From Aspidiotus rigidus (Eukaryota; Arthropoda; Insecta; Hemiptera; Diaspididae), in NCBI GenBank assembly GCA_035079385.1, contig JAVHKY010000052.1:12276001-12340000 (forward strand): a stretch of DNA of 64,000 nucleotides, given 5' to 3'. Shown here piece after piece: positions 1-13,191 of the stretch (position 1 is its first letter; each line of letters starts with the position of its first letter). The position numbers and the translations under genes are program-made. The notes under the pieces were generated by a model, which did not search any database, was not told where the DNA came from, and saw only the letters and a list, made by a program, of their open reading frames with translations.

Positions 1-90
1 AAAATATACATATAAAGTACAAAAATACACCGCTTACAAAATACGTGGATACGTAAAAACATGAAAATTACTCATTAAATATCTTATTTA

Positions 91-525
91 TCAACGCCGT
101 GAAGAGAGGGAAGCTTTCGTTGACAAGTTCAACGGTCTCTTTGTTTTTGATCTCACCTATTTCGACCGTTTCGATGAGTTTACGTTTTTTAAAGTCTTCC
201 TCCTCTTGGATGAGGGAAATATTAATGGTGTCAGTACTATGACCAGAAATGATCGGCGAACGGATAATGAAGAGTATTTTTTATTACGGCTTTCTTATGG
301 TTCTGGATTTGTTCTTTCAATTTTCATCCTGTTTCGCCGATATAATGTAAGTGACGGGACAAGAACCACACTGAAGTTTGTACACTCCGCTTTCTCATCT
401 ACAGGTATGGTTTCTTTGAGATTGTAGAAAATTTTTTGAATATTGTCAACCATGTAGAAGGCGGGATGCGGAAATGAAGCTTGGAGAGCAATCGTTAGGA
501 AAGTATCTTCAATTCTAACAATCAC
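91..525 (-). pseudogene. Penelope-like element: GIY-YIG endonuclease tail, frameshifted
   Basis: Read on the minus strand in shifting frames, this gives a stretch like IQKIFYNLKETIPVDEKAEC, then VYKLQCGSCPVTY, YIGETG with an in-frame stop, KLKEQIQNHKKAV and a tail with FKKRKLIETVEIGEIKNK. That order (linker, two-cysteine VYKL..C..C, YIG, charged helix, KRK..E..I tail) is that of the GIY-YIG nuclease at the C-terminus of Penelope-like reverse transcriptases. At least two frameshifts and one stop make it dead. It lies head to head with a plus-strand RT piece that starts about 5 bp away. Identity comes from motif order only. Confidence 0.6.
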
Positions 526-529
526 CTGA

Positions 530-887
530 TTGAGAAGTCGTTTATTGATACAAGCACGAGGATGATGTGTTATGCCTGTGGACGGGTTCCATCAACGAAC
601 TTCGGAAATTTCTTCAATTTATCAACTCGTTCTGTCCCATAAATTTCACTTTCAAAATAGATAATCATTCTATCAATTTCTTCAATCTTACCATCACCAT
701 AAACAATGGTATTTACGAATTCAGTATTTTTCGAAAACCCACTTGCACTGACACTCTCATTCACGACACCTCATTGCATATTTTGTCTCACAAACTCACC
801 GCCCTCAACTCTTTCGTCCACCGCTTAGTTTCAATACCTCTTTCTTCTCCTGCCTTCCGCCATGAACTTGAAACTATCGTATATTAG
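530..887 (+). pseudogene. Penelope-like element: reverse transcriptase C-terminal piece
   Basis: The plus-strand frame carries a degenerate active-site region (YKHEDDVLCLW in place of YVDDIL.L), then FTFKIDNHSINFFNLTITIN, FSIFRKPTCTDTLIH and LSHKLTALNSFVHRL. These are the palm-to-thumb motifs of Penelope-like RTs (F.LDLTI, FRKPT.TD.IH, HK.A....HRL). A stop just upstream of the YxxDD site and truncation after residue 106 show decay. The nuclease half of the same kind of element is next to it on the opposite strand, so an internal inversion or two separate insertions are both possible. It lies in the intron below paramyosin exon 3. Confidence 0.65.
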
Positions 888-2682
888 TAGGTACTTGAAG
901 GTATGACGTACTATCTAATGAAAGGATTACCAGAAGTGCCTTTTCCCTAGATTTCTTCTTCCTAATTGAGTTTGAAATTTAGTAAATTGCTATAATTGAG
1001 GGAAAGGCCTGTATGGAAGCGTTAAATACTACAAACGAATCAAGTAAAATTTGAGTTTTTTTTAAACCACTTTGTGCTTTTTTCTTCATTTTGAAGTTTT
1101 GTAAGATCATTCAAGGCTGCGATAAATTTCACTGAAGAATCAAGAGAAATTTTAAAGATCTAACGAGTTTTCAATTGAAAAAGATTTTAACCCTCTTCTG
1201 GCACATTCACGCTTTGTAGTGAGGTGTGTCTAAGATCGATACTCAATAGTACAGACAAAGTTATACGATTGAGCCATAGATGAACCACATATCACCAAAA
1301 AATATGGTTTAGCAATTCCGGAGTAATCTACCGCCCTCAATATTTGATCCCATATCACAGAATGAGGGGGCAGTACAGAAATATTCTGTTTAATTTTCCG
1401 CTCCTAACGTAATACAAATAATACAGGCTAGTTTTGACCCCAAACTCATTTGGGACGTTTCACATAATATATACAGTTTCCTCCCATAAGGCAATATCTA
1501 AAAGCCGAGGCAATGGAACTGATCTGAGGAACATATATATGAGCTTATGTGGTTTTTACAAACGATTGCGTCCATTTTCGACACCATATGAACAATTCAT
1601 TTTGGTCGTTAGTTCAGGAAATAGTTTTCTACAAAAGAAGTACCAATTCTATTGAAGTATTTTTTAGTCAGATGTCTGAGCTGATGGTATTTCTGTGTTA
1701 GATGTCCTATTCGATTTTTATTTTAGTCCCAGTAAGGAAAGTAAAAAACCTTTGGAGACAATGAGGTTGTAGAACTGCTGGAAAAATCGCAATGCATCAG
1801 TAAGTACCGTTGTAAAATTTTGGTTTCAGCTCAAGTAGGAAGGCAGGACGCCATTGCGGTGTCTAGGCTAAGTTATGGCGGATCCGATTGGCGGCCAAGG
1901 TCTTTGTGGTCGGCGGACCCATTCAGCAAGAGATGAACCGATCTGGGAGTGCTTGGAGTTTGTCTTACAAATGAAATACAAGGGTCTGATTAATCCCTTA
2001 GTCGCGGTGGTAGAGAGGCTGCTCTGTCCGAGGTCTGGAGATGTTGAGTTCGTCAACTTGGTCATCTGAGGGTTTGTAACCATAGTATTGTGAAAAACAA
2101 TGTTGTGGGTGATATGTTTGTATGAACACATGTGAAGTCGAGGTCATAAAAAAATAGAGTTGTAGGCCCAGTAGTTATAATATTGACAGTGCAATTGAAA
2201 GGCCGCCGTGCAGCGCCCATTTGAATGCGAGCAGCTTACTGCCGACTCCTCCGCAGCCGTTCGCCTAAAAACTTAATCTAAAATTCCAAGATGCTGCGTC
2301 AAAGGTTTTGTGGATGTGATAGTCTCAAGAGAGGTGTGTAACATTTACAGAGAATTGAACACCGGGTTAAATTCACAAGTACAAAAATCTACGGTCGGTG
2401 GTAAATTATTGGAGAAAAGGTCCATAAAAACAATACCAAGGTAGGTGCAGCCGAGGAATTGAGTCTGTGGTAACCGTTGTGACAGGATAAGAAAGCGGCG
2501 ACCGAGTGGATTATATGTACAAATTAAAAGAAAATGCGACTGATCCAAACATAATTTTAGATCATACTTACATTGATTATTTTTGGGCGCATTGCTTGAA
2601 GAAAACTATCCCAGGGATAAACCTTTGCACTATAAATGTGAAATATTACATTTACTATAAACCAGTAATTTTTGAGCCAATT
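888..2682. other. intronic DNA without recognised gene
   Basis: No frame here resembles a protein I know. The short open stretches at 1434-1655 and 1868-2131 lack motifs and splice context. By position this is probably the intron following the last visible paramyosin exon. Confidence 0.5.
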
Positions 2683-2732
2683 GTTTGAAACTTTTTTTCT
2701 TCAGAACGCATAGTTTTCGAGAAAATGAGAAA

Positions 2733-3222
2733 ATAGTAGGAAAAAAACGACGGCTTCCTTAACGAAGTTAAACGAGGAACGCAGGGAACCTGTTTTATGA
2801 GTCAAATAGGATTTGGTATTAAAAATTCAAGGAAGCCTAGACCTAGATAAAGCTAGTATAAAGAAGGCCTAGACGTAAAATAAGCCTAGTATAATGTAGT
2901 TTGAAAGTCCCAAGTTTTTCTCAAATCTCGAGCTATTTATGATAGGAGGGAGACTTGGGAAAATTTGTCCCCTATCATATATAGCTCGAGAGTCAAAAGT
3001 TTTCCAAGTCCCTCTTCTATCATATATAGCTTCAGATTCGAAATTTTTTCTAAGTCCCTCTCCTATCATATATGGCGCGAGAGTCGAAATTTTTCTAAGT
3101 CCCTCTCCTATCATATATGGCTCGAGGGTCGAAATTTTTCTAAGTTTTTCGCTGGACGGCGGACGGCGCACGGCAGATTTCTCAAATAGCCCCCCATAAA
3201 ACAGGTTCCCTGTTAAAAATGC
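2733..3222 (-). mobile_element. short deletion derivative of the MULE-like element
   Basis: The ends match, in inverted orientation, those of the larger element at about 15.1-16.8 kb: one end has the motif ACGACGGCTTCCTTAACGA, and both ends carry CAGGGAACCTGTTTTATG facing inward (2779-2796 and 3196-3213). The internal part shared with the larger copy begins near 2810 with TTTGGTATTAAAAATTCAAG. The section holding the SWIM ORF in the larger copy is missing, so this is an internally deleted, non-coding copy. No target-site duplication could be set, so the outer limits are approximate. Confidence 0.65.
2925..3155. repeat. about 45-bp tandem repeats with one inverted unit
   Basis: At least four units begin near 2972, 3018, 3062 and 3107. 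Each has CTATCATATATRGCTCGAG, a GTCGAAA core and a CCAAGTCCCTCT-like end. One inverted unit precedes them near 2930-2965. The same unit is repeated more often in the larger relative at 15.18-15.66 kb, so the array is a built-in part of the transposon. Confidence 0.8.
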
Positions 3223-3590
3223 TTTGAAAGTGCAATATATGCTGCTCAGCAATTTTAAAAGTGACTATCAGTCGTACAGTGACAAATAAGTAGTGTATCT
3301 CATAGGAAATTTGAAGGGGACAACTTTTGTTTGAAACTTTTTCCCTCATCAAGTGTTTAGTTCTCGAGAAAATTGCAAAAAAACGAATTTTGGCGGGCAA
3401 CGGTGGTCACAAAGGGGGGTTTACGGGAGGTGCGGCGCTTAGGACTCTTTAATATTTTCATTAGGTGGTCTTTCTGACCACTTTCATGAAAAGAAATGTA
3501 CTGTCGCAATTATATCCAGGTAGAAGTCTAATTTGATTGGACTAATTGGCAGTAAATATAAATGTAAAACTGGTTTCTTCGAAAGCTTAC

Positions 3591-6500
3591 TTGACTTTCT
3601 GCACCACCTTCAGCCTCTTCCAGTCTTTCTTGTAACGAGATCAGTTGTACACTAACATCAGCTTTTTCACGTTCTATCTATGAAAACAAAAGAGAAGAGT
3701 GTTAATATGCTTTATTATAAAATTTGAACAGATCATGAACAACTATCAAACTTCCGAAACTAAATTTGACAATCATTGAAAGCAATGTTCCTGAAGGCAA
3801 TTGTCGGGTTACATGACCCAAAATCGCCCTTCTTTGTACTTTTTCATTCAATCTCACTTTTGAGTAGGTATATGAAATTTAAGTTTCTGGCAATAGAACT
3901 GCCAAAATTGAATGCTACAACTGGTAAGTTCAATTATTGTTATCAAATCTGACGAGTAATTCAAATGGATCTAAATCTTAGCGCATTATAAATCTATTGC
4001 GTTATCACACAAAATGTTCAAAGATCAGAGAAATGATCATTAATATTATACATATCTTGGACAATCAATTCCTTCTAAAAATGATGTAGAGTACCTAGGT
4101 AATTAATCCGCCGTATCATACTGGTCGGTAGATGGTTTCATACCATTATTTAAGTACCACAGTGTTAGTAGTATTATTATTTAGAAGGTAGCCATTAATA
4201 ATCTATGTATCATAATTATGTTAGGAGACATTATGTTATAGAGGTAAGATAATTGAGTATAGTGCAAAGTACTTGCTCATCTTCAACAAAAAAGAAAATT
4301 AAATCCAACAGAATCTTGTAATAACAATTTCCCTCTGTTTCACCAAAAACATTTGCGTTTGGACCTGAAAGAGTTGCCCTAGATCTAGCTGTGGTGGTCG
4401 TTTGACAATGAACAACAATCAGAGTATGTAAGTATCTCTTTATTCATAATCGCTATAGAGAGATGCCTTTCATAGTTTGGGAATTAGACGAATTACAGTC
4501 TCTACTTTTTTCCCCTCATTATGTACTTAGTTGAATTGATTATTTTATGCTTCTCTCAATACTGTTGTCGATTGAATAATTCTTCTTCGAAAATCTTTCC
4601 AACGTTCCTTCTATTACCAAATAGTTATACCTATGAAAATTTCATACCCTGTAGACATTACGCAGAATACAGCTTTTTAATTCCATTTTCCAAATATTTA
4701 AATTGCTTTTCTTTATTCATTTCTTACAAGCGAAAGTATTTAAAAAGTTGGCACAAGCCGTTTGGCTCTCTTTCATTTGGTTGATACAATCATTACCTAT
4801 GTGGACATTGTGACATCACATGAACTTTTTTCCAAATCCAACTTGCTAAGCGCTAAATTGTGTCGGATGAAATCAGCTGGTATGAAGGGCGAAAGTAAGA
4901 TCGTTACCGTTAAAATTTTCGGCTTTAGCTATTTTTTAGCTAAACTGTATTGTGTAAATTAGGTATGGAGTGCAAAGGGCGATTCAGTTCTTCCAATTTG
5001 CTAAGTAGCCTATTTCGTTTTTATGGTGATCTATATAATGTGTAGGCCTACATTATTATAGTTTTACAACAATCAGAATATGAATTTAATGACATGATGC
5101 CATTAAAACTTTTCGTGGAATTCATTTCTCGACTTGTATTACGCTCAACAAATTTCGCTACCTACTTTTTATCGAGAATGCGGACGTCTAACCTGAAATG
5201 CGTTCGTTAAGAGAGGCGAAGTAGGTCATCGATGTAGGATCGAATCGTTGTTTTTCCTTCTAATTTGCTGTAGGTAGGCAATTTATTTTATACTTACATA
5301 CAGTGATAGAATGTATGTAATATTTTATACATACAGTAATAAGATGCACGTAGTATTTGGTTTTAGCTATTTTTCAGCTATAAATTGTATCCGAGTATCT
5401 CCGATCTGTGGCATGCAGGGACGGGTAAGTTGTACTTTTAGTATAATAGACTATCGCGCCTCTCTCGTTGTTAAGTACGTATTTTTATTTTTAAATATTT
5501 CTCTTTTTTCAGAATTTCAATATTTTTTTTTTAATAAATCCTGTGTATTTTTTGATAGTTTCGTCATCTAAATTTTTTAAATATTTCTTCATAGTGCGTA
5601 TGACTCATTACAAAACCAAAAAAGGAAGAAATTTTTAATAAATTATTTGTGAATCAAATTTTTATGGAAAACATATCACACATGAACAAATTTCAGACTT
5701 TTGAAATGAACATGCATTAGCAAAACTGTTTCTAAAGTATTTTTGCCGCTGAACACGATGCCGTTTGACATTTTTTGCTATCTCCTCTAGGTTTTTTTGC
5801 AAATTGCGTTTCAATACTTAAAAATTGCTTCAAACTGTCACTTTTGAAATACTGTATCCTATCATTACAAATCCAAAGACAGCAGAACAGTATACAAAAA
5901 TGTTACCGATGCTTTCCTTTAGAACATATAATATTTTCACTTAATTTGCTCTCATGATTACAGCGTTCTCCTCACTTTTCTGAGAGCCATTCATGATCAT
6001 ATACAAATTTTTGAAAGGGAGAATTCATGAGGGTCATCCACTCTCATCCTGGATCCTAGTCACACTGATTCATACGGTCAGTGATAAGTCGACGACGTGA
6101 TCGCGCGTAGATGACGTAATCAGTGTTCCTAGATCAGGAAACGTGTGAAGGAATTGAAGGAATTCTAGAGATATACCTATTTCATTTAGGTAAAAATAGA
6201 TTTAAAAAAAGGAAACAGTGAGGAATATTGTGGGTATATAAATATATATTTTTATTTCGTATCAGTCCGCAGAGGTTTAAAAATGACCACAACAAAAAAT
6301 CAAGAAATTTGAGCGAGTATAAAAAGGTTTCATAGGTTGAATTTCAAAGTGGAAAAAGTTGATAGGTACATAAAAAACAAAAATAAACCTTCAATATTCT
6401 TATTAAATTTCTTCGGTAATTATGTGGTATACTGAGCGAATAGCCTAAATAGAATGCTCACATTGAGCAAAAGACTAATTTCATCACCAAAGTGCTTATT

Positions 6501-9500
6501 AGGTACTCGCTTTTAAGTAAGTAGTCAATTTTTAGCATTTTTCAAATTTTGAACAAAATTCCAAAGAACTGAGAGGAGATTCTGAAAAACGGCCAACGGT
6601 ATCGAGTTCAGCACAAAAAGTACTTGAAGAAATACCTTTGCCTGTTCATATTCATTAAAGGCTGTTCATGTGTGATATGAACACGAATAATTCTTAATAA
6701 CCTCATTGAATTATCTAGATAATATTCTACTCTGGATATTGGACCGAAAAAAAAAAAAAAAATGTCTCCGGATAACTTTTCTCTAGACCTATTTTTAAAA
6801 TTTTTATGCAAACACGACGAAGTACTGATAGTTACTTTTAATTCTGTTATTTACAAATTTGGGTAAGAACATGAGACAAAGAGACTAATTCTGGGGTGTA
6901 ATGTTATTCAGAATCACTTAGATAGATACAATATGTTTGGTGCAAGGCGAAAGCCCGTAGGTATGCAATCACGAAAAAAAAAAAAAAAAAGTGCATACCG
7001 GAAAAATGTGTTAGGTCGTCACTCAAGATATCCTCTGTCTTTTGAGATTTTATTTTTGCCTGGTAAATGTTATTTCTTGTGCAGTCTGTAAAATAAATTG
7101 AATTATTTACTATTTTTTTTTTATTTTTTTTTCTAAAAATGAAGCCTTGACGATATTTTGAAAGTTGAGTATGAAAATTGTAACCAAAAATCATAACAAG
7201 TTACTCATGTAACCTAGTTTGTTCCCATATAACTAATGAATATTACAAGCTTTGCTCTTGGTTTATGTTCAGTACTGGAGAACATTTTTAAATTCTGGAT
7301 CGCTCTTCTATAGGGATTATTTCGTTAAATCCGAATGACGTCAAGTTCTTCTCCAGTTTGTTATGTTTTCAGTTACTTCATTTAAATTAAAGTTTAATGC
7401 TATGTTTGCAATGGATGTTTTGATGTTCAACAGCACAGTGAGGTTGTACAAGGTTGTACCGCATTTTGTCCCTTATCTGATTTTTAATTTTCATTCGACG
7501 ATAACTTGTCTTGTCCTGCACTGATTTTACCAAAATTAGACTCAAAAAATAGAAAATTGTATAATAATGATAAGCCTTTACTGTAATAAGATTTACAAGT
7601 GGCCTATAAATTGGGTAGCCTCCCTCCAACGCGAAATTCATCTCCATTTCCTTCTTCTACCAACTGCATACCAGAGAGTAACTTTTTAAGCCCAGCGTTC
7701 CTTTTGTTGTCTACACACATGCCCTGCCCTGCCCTGGCCCATTTGAGCATTTTAACTGCTTCCAAAAAATATTTATTTGCAGTCAATTTTTTTTTTATTA
7801 GCTCCATCCTCACTTTCTTCTTCTTTTTCATTCCGACAAATTGGGTAGTTTTAATTTTGCTCTCGTCTGTCCTTGTCAAAGGCCATGTTTGTGCTCCGTA
7901 AGTTATACAGTTGGGAGTACACAGCTATTCAGAATTTTGTTTTTTGGGGCATTTTTAAATGGTCTTTTCATGATGTGTTTCAGGGACCAGTATTTTTTCA
8001 TGACATCTTATTTTCAAACATTTATAATTCTCTTTGTCGTTCATCAATCTGATGAGCTCAAAAAATCAAGAATTATTCACCCTTTCAATGTATCTCTTTA
8101 CTTTCCTCCGCAGAATCAAATACTATTTAGATATTAACGATGAATGTGTTTTTCAAGTGTTTTTCTTTAAGAGCGTTTATATCTCATCCCTATCCTCTGT
8201 CGCCAATTTCTTCGTATTCCGGTCTGATACTATGGAGTATTTTATGTAAGATCAGCAGAATGGTAACACATTTATTAGGCAGCGGGGAAATGTCCCTGTT
8301 CCTGCTGTCACCAAACCTTTACACTTTAGAGACGACTATGGCCCATCACGACGAGGCAGCAGTGTTGCCTATTTGTGGTTGGGCAATAGTATGCGCTATA
8401 CGGCTACGCAAAATTACGACTTACAAGATATTTACAAATTAGGCAAGTTTTGGGAAAAAATTATCTGTCAATTCTAATCAGTTCACATAATTACAAAATA
8501 ATTATACCTCTGGCAATTTGGTAAAGGTAACTATTTTGCTATTTACAATTAAAATTTATCCTCTTTTCTTTCAGGGTTTTATTGTAAAGTTTCTGATATC
8601 GCACGTGATGTGGGACTTGTGTTGCTCTCAAAGATGAATTTGTTTTTTTTTTAGAAGTTGATAAGTCTTCTTAGTGTTTTAATATTTTCTCTACTATACC
8701 AACGTTGTGACTTGTTGATCTTAGAATTGTACCTTTTTCTTCTGTGGTTGATGCTGCATTAAAAGTTTGGTGACGGCAGGTTTGGAGTTTAATTTGGCTT
8801 GAGTTGGTCCATGCTAATTGACATAGTGGTCCTGTTCATATCCAGCTTCTTGCGATTAATACCCCATCACAATAACTTCGTCTCCATAGAAATAGTCTTT
8901 GAAATGAGACAAACACGTTCTACAAATCAAATGGGATGAAAAAACGTTCAATTCCCCATCATTCTAGAGTTCTTCCAATTTTTTCATTTTTCTCCCATAT
9001 AGGCGCCATAGTTTAGGTACCTCTTCCATGTTCAATAAAAATACCATTATTGTTGAACAAAACACACGCGTTGCTAGCGATCCTGATAAGGCTGATAAAT
9101 TCCCGGTTCAAATTCTGAAACTCGCTAATCACAATCGTTGTTATGTTTTATTCGGCTTCTGATTGGTTCACGTAAGAGGAATCTGCTATCCATCAATTTC
9201 TATGAGAATTCGCAATTTTGTGATATTTTCGTATTACTACTGATATTAACCAATAGCGAATGAGTAAAATAGGTCAAAAATTATTATTTGTAACACACGT
9301 GACACACGCAAAAATTCTATAAATATCCGTACGTTGGCAAAACATTTTGGTACAGTAAAACGCGATCTTGGTGAGTTATCAAGAATGAACTTTGTAAAGC
9401 GCGTTTGTTTCATATTTTATCCTACATCGTTGAAAAAATAATTACCTTCGAATATTTGTAAGTTCAGTACCTCGCATGGAAGTTGATGTACTCTACCACG

Positions 9501-12500
9501 ACAATGTACTGACTTTCAAAGTGCGCTTGCCTTGTCTAGCAACATTAATTTGTGACTGAATTTTTTATTTTATTTAGAAAATGCCTTGTCGGAAATTTTA
9601 CTTGCCCTGTCACAAATCTGCCGTATACAATTCTTAGAATAGACATATGTGCACATCGACGATCAGCAAAAAAGGGTATTTTTGCTCAGGTTGAAGGATT
9701 TCTTTTTCACAGATCGTGGATATTCATGCAGCAGATACGTCCATTCTACTTTGTATGGCAGAAATGATAGGCTGGCTTCGCCCTTGTTTTTAATCGCACC
9801 AATAATACAAATATCGACACTCGAGTCCTAAATTCATTTAGGCAAGAAGGGGAATGAGAATCATTTGCGAACCCCAGACTGTATTTGCAGTTGCGTTCCT
9901 CCGCTACCTAGAGACTTAATTCAGTTGTAGGTACACCTGCGATATTTTGAGACTCAAATTATACACAGTACATGTGGAAAATGTGAACTAAATACATCAG
10001 GGAGAAAATGTAACAACATCGTAGATATAGGAAAAATACTTGAATGAGTTAGTAATCACCGGCGAACAAACACAACTTCACGAAATTCTTTTCTTTTGCG
10101 TAATGTGCTTTGTTCTTGGGTTTAGCGCCAATCATTTTTGCTTCAGTTTTAATGTAGCCTACAGCGTTTAGTACAGCGTCCATGCAGCTATACGGGTCCA
10201 TAAAACCGAAAATACTCGTAGGTACCTCTCACGGTACTGAATTCAAATACGGCCGGCCAACTTACATATATTATCATTGTGTAATGTTTTGACTCATCAT
10301 TTGGCCGCAGATCTTCCCCTAACCAGTATCATTGCTTTAAGATGCATTCCGGTCTCAACTTTTAGGCAAGATTTAGAGAAGGCATTTCAAAAACCATCTT
10401 AATCCCCGAAGAAGAAGCTATACGTATTCTCTTATAGGTACCTCGAGAGAAAATGGATAGGGGGAATTTGCGAAACAAACGAAGACGTAAACCAAGGTTT
10501 TCGCGTTTTGAATAATTTTCCCAAAACAAAATAATGACGGAGCTAAAGGCTCGCACCGTATTGCACGGTTCGATGCTACCGTCTACTAAAATGTTTGGCA
10601 ATCAGTTAGGAATTTTCGAATTAGTCATCGGAAACCACATTTTCAGAAGAGGTAAAAGAGGATACACTTGAAGGATAAGATCGTGAATTATCTCATGAGA
10701 ATAGCATTACGAGTCTTACCTTCGAGGGGTAGCATTTAACTTAACATATTAGGCCGTGATACTACCAATATTTTATTTTCGTAATAGTAAGTATCTATTT
10801 TTATAATTCTAACACAGATTCTGAGGTTTTTGGAATTTTTCTAGCCTTCTTTTGGTTACAATTCCAGTCGGTCATAATTCCGTTTGGGGAACATTTCGGT
10901 GAACTTGACTGTCGTTAGAGCTTTGTATGAACGATGAGCAGTTTAGCTACACCGGTATATCAACTTTACACAAAAGAAAGAAATAAACTGAAAAGAAAAT
11001 TTAAAATTTGCCAAGTTATGACTCATCTCTGTGCTTTTTTCCGCACGATTTTATTTAGGCTGCGATATTTTTATCTAGATTCTTTGAAAAAAAATATGGA
11101 CTTGCCCGACATAATGGAGATTAGATAACCAATAATATTTTAGTCTAAAAAGTTCGAATCAATTAATCTATATCGATTTCAAGAGTAATAGTAGATTTCT
11201 ACGAGGGGAACGGTACGACCACTGTACATAAAGAGCGGGGGATACATTTATTTTTAGAATCAAGTATCAGATAGCTCGAAGAAATTTAAAATAATTGGAA
11301 TTTTCAGTAGCGAGAATACAATATAATTTAGTTTTGATTTTGAACTGTGTAAATAAGATTCTCATACGTACATACACGTTATACATACAGCTTGCGCATT
11401 CTTTCGGTCTATTATTCATTTTGGAAGTTCTCCAATGACGGCTCTGTGGAATCTATTGACGGCATTTAGAAGGAGAGTGAAGAGTGAAAAAAGAATGAGA
11501 GTGAAGACGAACGTAAATTTTATGTTCTTTGCTCTGTATATTTTGTTTGTTTTCAGGACCTTCCTACGATTTCATGAACATCATTTCTCTGGCTTGAGAT
11601 GAAATGAAATAAGAAACTAGTAAAAAAGTAGATAAGGACATGCGTATGAGCAAAGTCAAGAAGAAAACAAATTTCATAATAACTGGTCGCGATCCAAATG
11701 GGTGGTCTGTATATTTCTAAAATTACGTTCGTTTTTAAGGAGAGCTCCACGCTGTTGGAATGAGATTCTAAATTTAGTCCTAATCGTGTCAGTCATTTTT
11801 TATTATAACTATTATTCGGTGTTATTATTACATATCAAATTTTTAAAACTGGAGTAGCTAATATCGACGCATCTCCAGATGAATGTTCTCTTATCTCATC
11901 ACGTTCGGGAATCAGTAGATCATTTCTTTCACATCATCTGTCATCAAAACATAGGTACTCTATATCTGTCGCAAGTACTATTTTCATATTCTACGCCGAA
12001 AAAAATTTCAGCAGTTTTTCTCACTAAAATTGTAGCAAAACTGTTCCAGTCGAGGAATATAACCACAATGACTGATAATAATTAATGCACTCACGAAAAA
12101 AAAGATAGTAACTTAAACCAAATAATAGCCAATTATTAGGTGCCTACTGGAAATAATTTTGACTAGAAAATCAGCAGTACGGTGGGTATCTACGTTCTTC
12201 AACCAGATTTACTGAATTTTTTCTTCCGCGTGTTTCATTTATTTATTTCCTTACTATTCAATTAGCATTAATTTGTTATTAATTCAAACATTTATTGCTT
12301 AATAATTTGTAGGTGACGTCTCAAAACCCTTACTCCCAATATCGCAAAAGTATACTTGAATTATGTACTGGAATGAAAAAAAGTATTCTGAGATTAATAA
12401 TATATTTTAGATTTCACAAAGCTAGGCCTATTTCTCATAACTTGGAATGGGTACCTTGGGCAAATATTGATGTTCTCTTCCCAATAGCGAAAATTTATTC

Positions 12501-13176
12501 ATGAATAACTTACATAATGATTTGTCTCTCTAAAATGCATGAAATTTTGTCTCAATACTACATTTTATTGAGCCGAAAGCTAATTTCTGTTCCTGAAGAC
12601 TTTTCTTGATTCCAAACCGATTATAATATACCATCATGTTATTCGCAATCAAGCATTAGTGAACTGAAAACAATTTCGTCACGTGTACAGTACTTACTCG
12701 TTGACGTAATTCGCGCTCAGATTCTAAATCTTCCTGAAGCAGACGAATCTTGTCCTGTGCAAAAACAAATATCATGCAATAGGTGTATCAAAACGAAACC
12801 ACATAGAAAAAAACTAAGGATGATGTGATTTTGTCTGAGAAGGATGATTGAGGTAAGACAATAATACCTACTAGTGTTAGAGAGGGAGTCACAAAAAATC
12901 ATTCTACGAGTGCTTACGTTAGAAATGTACACCTTACGAGATGTTGTGATTCAGGTGCTCTAATTTAGCCGGTGTAAACATAAGAAACGCCCAGTTTTGA
13001 AAAGAGTGAGGTGAGATTTTCGATAACTTGAATGACGAAATAGTGTAATAAAAGGTACCTACTTCCAACCTGGAAAGAGCGCTCAAATCGGTAGCGTATT
13101 CGAGATTGATATCGGCATTTCCAGCACCCCCTACTGATCGATAAGTATATGACTTGCTCGTTTTCGAAAGCGACAT
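3591..13176 (-). CDS. Prm: paramyosin, N-terminal part (three coding exons; continues off the left side)
   Basis: Paramyosin is the long coiled-coil protein of invertebrate thick filaments. Coding exon 1 (13063-13176) encodes 38 residues, starting MSLSKTSKSYTYRSVGGAGN and going on with LEYATDLSALSRLE. Exon 2 (12698-12754) encodes 19 residues, DKIRLLQEDLESERELRQR. Exon 3 (3591-3677) encodes 29 residues with ERLEEAEGGAE. The order (non-helical SKSY.YRS head, then heptads RLLQEDLESERELRQR and ERLEEAEGGAE) is that of insect paramyosin. All junctions are phase 0 with GT/AG borders (donors GTAGGT, GTAAGT, GTAAGC; acceptors ending ACAG, ATAG). The 86 codons shown are about a tenth of the usual roughly 880-residue protein; the rest must lie beyond the left edge. 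An acceptor just upstream of the ATG (exon edge 13191) suggests a separate 5' non-coding exon. The exons are intact. Confidence 0.93.
3678..12697 (-). other. paramyosin intron 2 (about 9 kb)
   Basis: The interval between coding exons 3 and 2 is bounded by a GTAAGT donor at its high-coordinate end and an ATAG acceptor at 3678. Apart from the LINE remnant at 7.56-8.15 kb, I see only AT-rich DNA, homopolymer runs and short frames without motifs. Its size suggests growth by old insertions now too decayed to read. Confidence 0.8.
7560..8150 (-). pseudogene. decayed non-LTR retrotransposon RT C-terminal region
   Basis: Read on the minus strand, the pieces include KKYWSLKHIMKRPFKNAPKNKI, then LNSC and ITYGAQTWPLTRTDESKIKTTQ, then LKWARAGQG. 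This is the order of the thumb and post-RT region of craftworm-type LINE proteins (GW..Y..LK, LK.KI.....LP.L.YG..TW.LT, then LKW.WAGH). Stops between pieces show it is dead. It sits in the large paramyosin intron. The clade cannot be told from this fragment. Confidence 0.6.
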
Positions 13177-13191
13177 ATCGTAAAAATTTTC

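Larger units (their letters stand above)
2683..3400 (+). repeat. about 60-bp direct repeat flanking the short transposon
   Basis: Two stretches, about 2683-2742 and 3329-3388, share TTGTTTGAAACTTTTT near the start and a TCGAGAAAAT core, spaced alike. They sit either side of the short MULE-like derivative. They are too long and too diverged to be a target-site duplication, so they more likely reflect an older repeat into which the element inserted. Confidence 0.45.

Noticed and set aside
1868..2131. Overlapping 64- and 87-codon frames on both strands as a small gene
   Set aside because: No motif, splice context or codon signal; GC-richer local sequence alone explains the openness.
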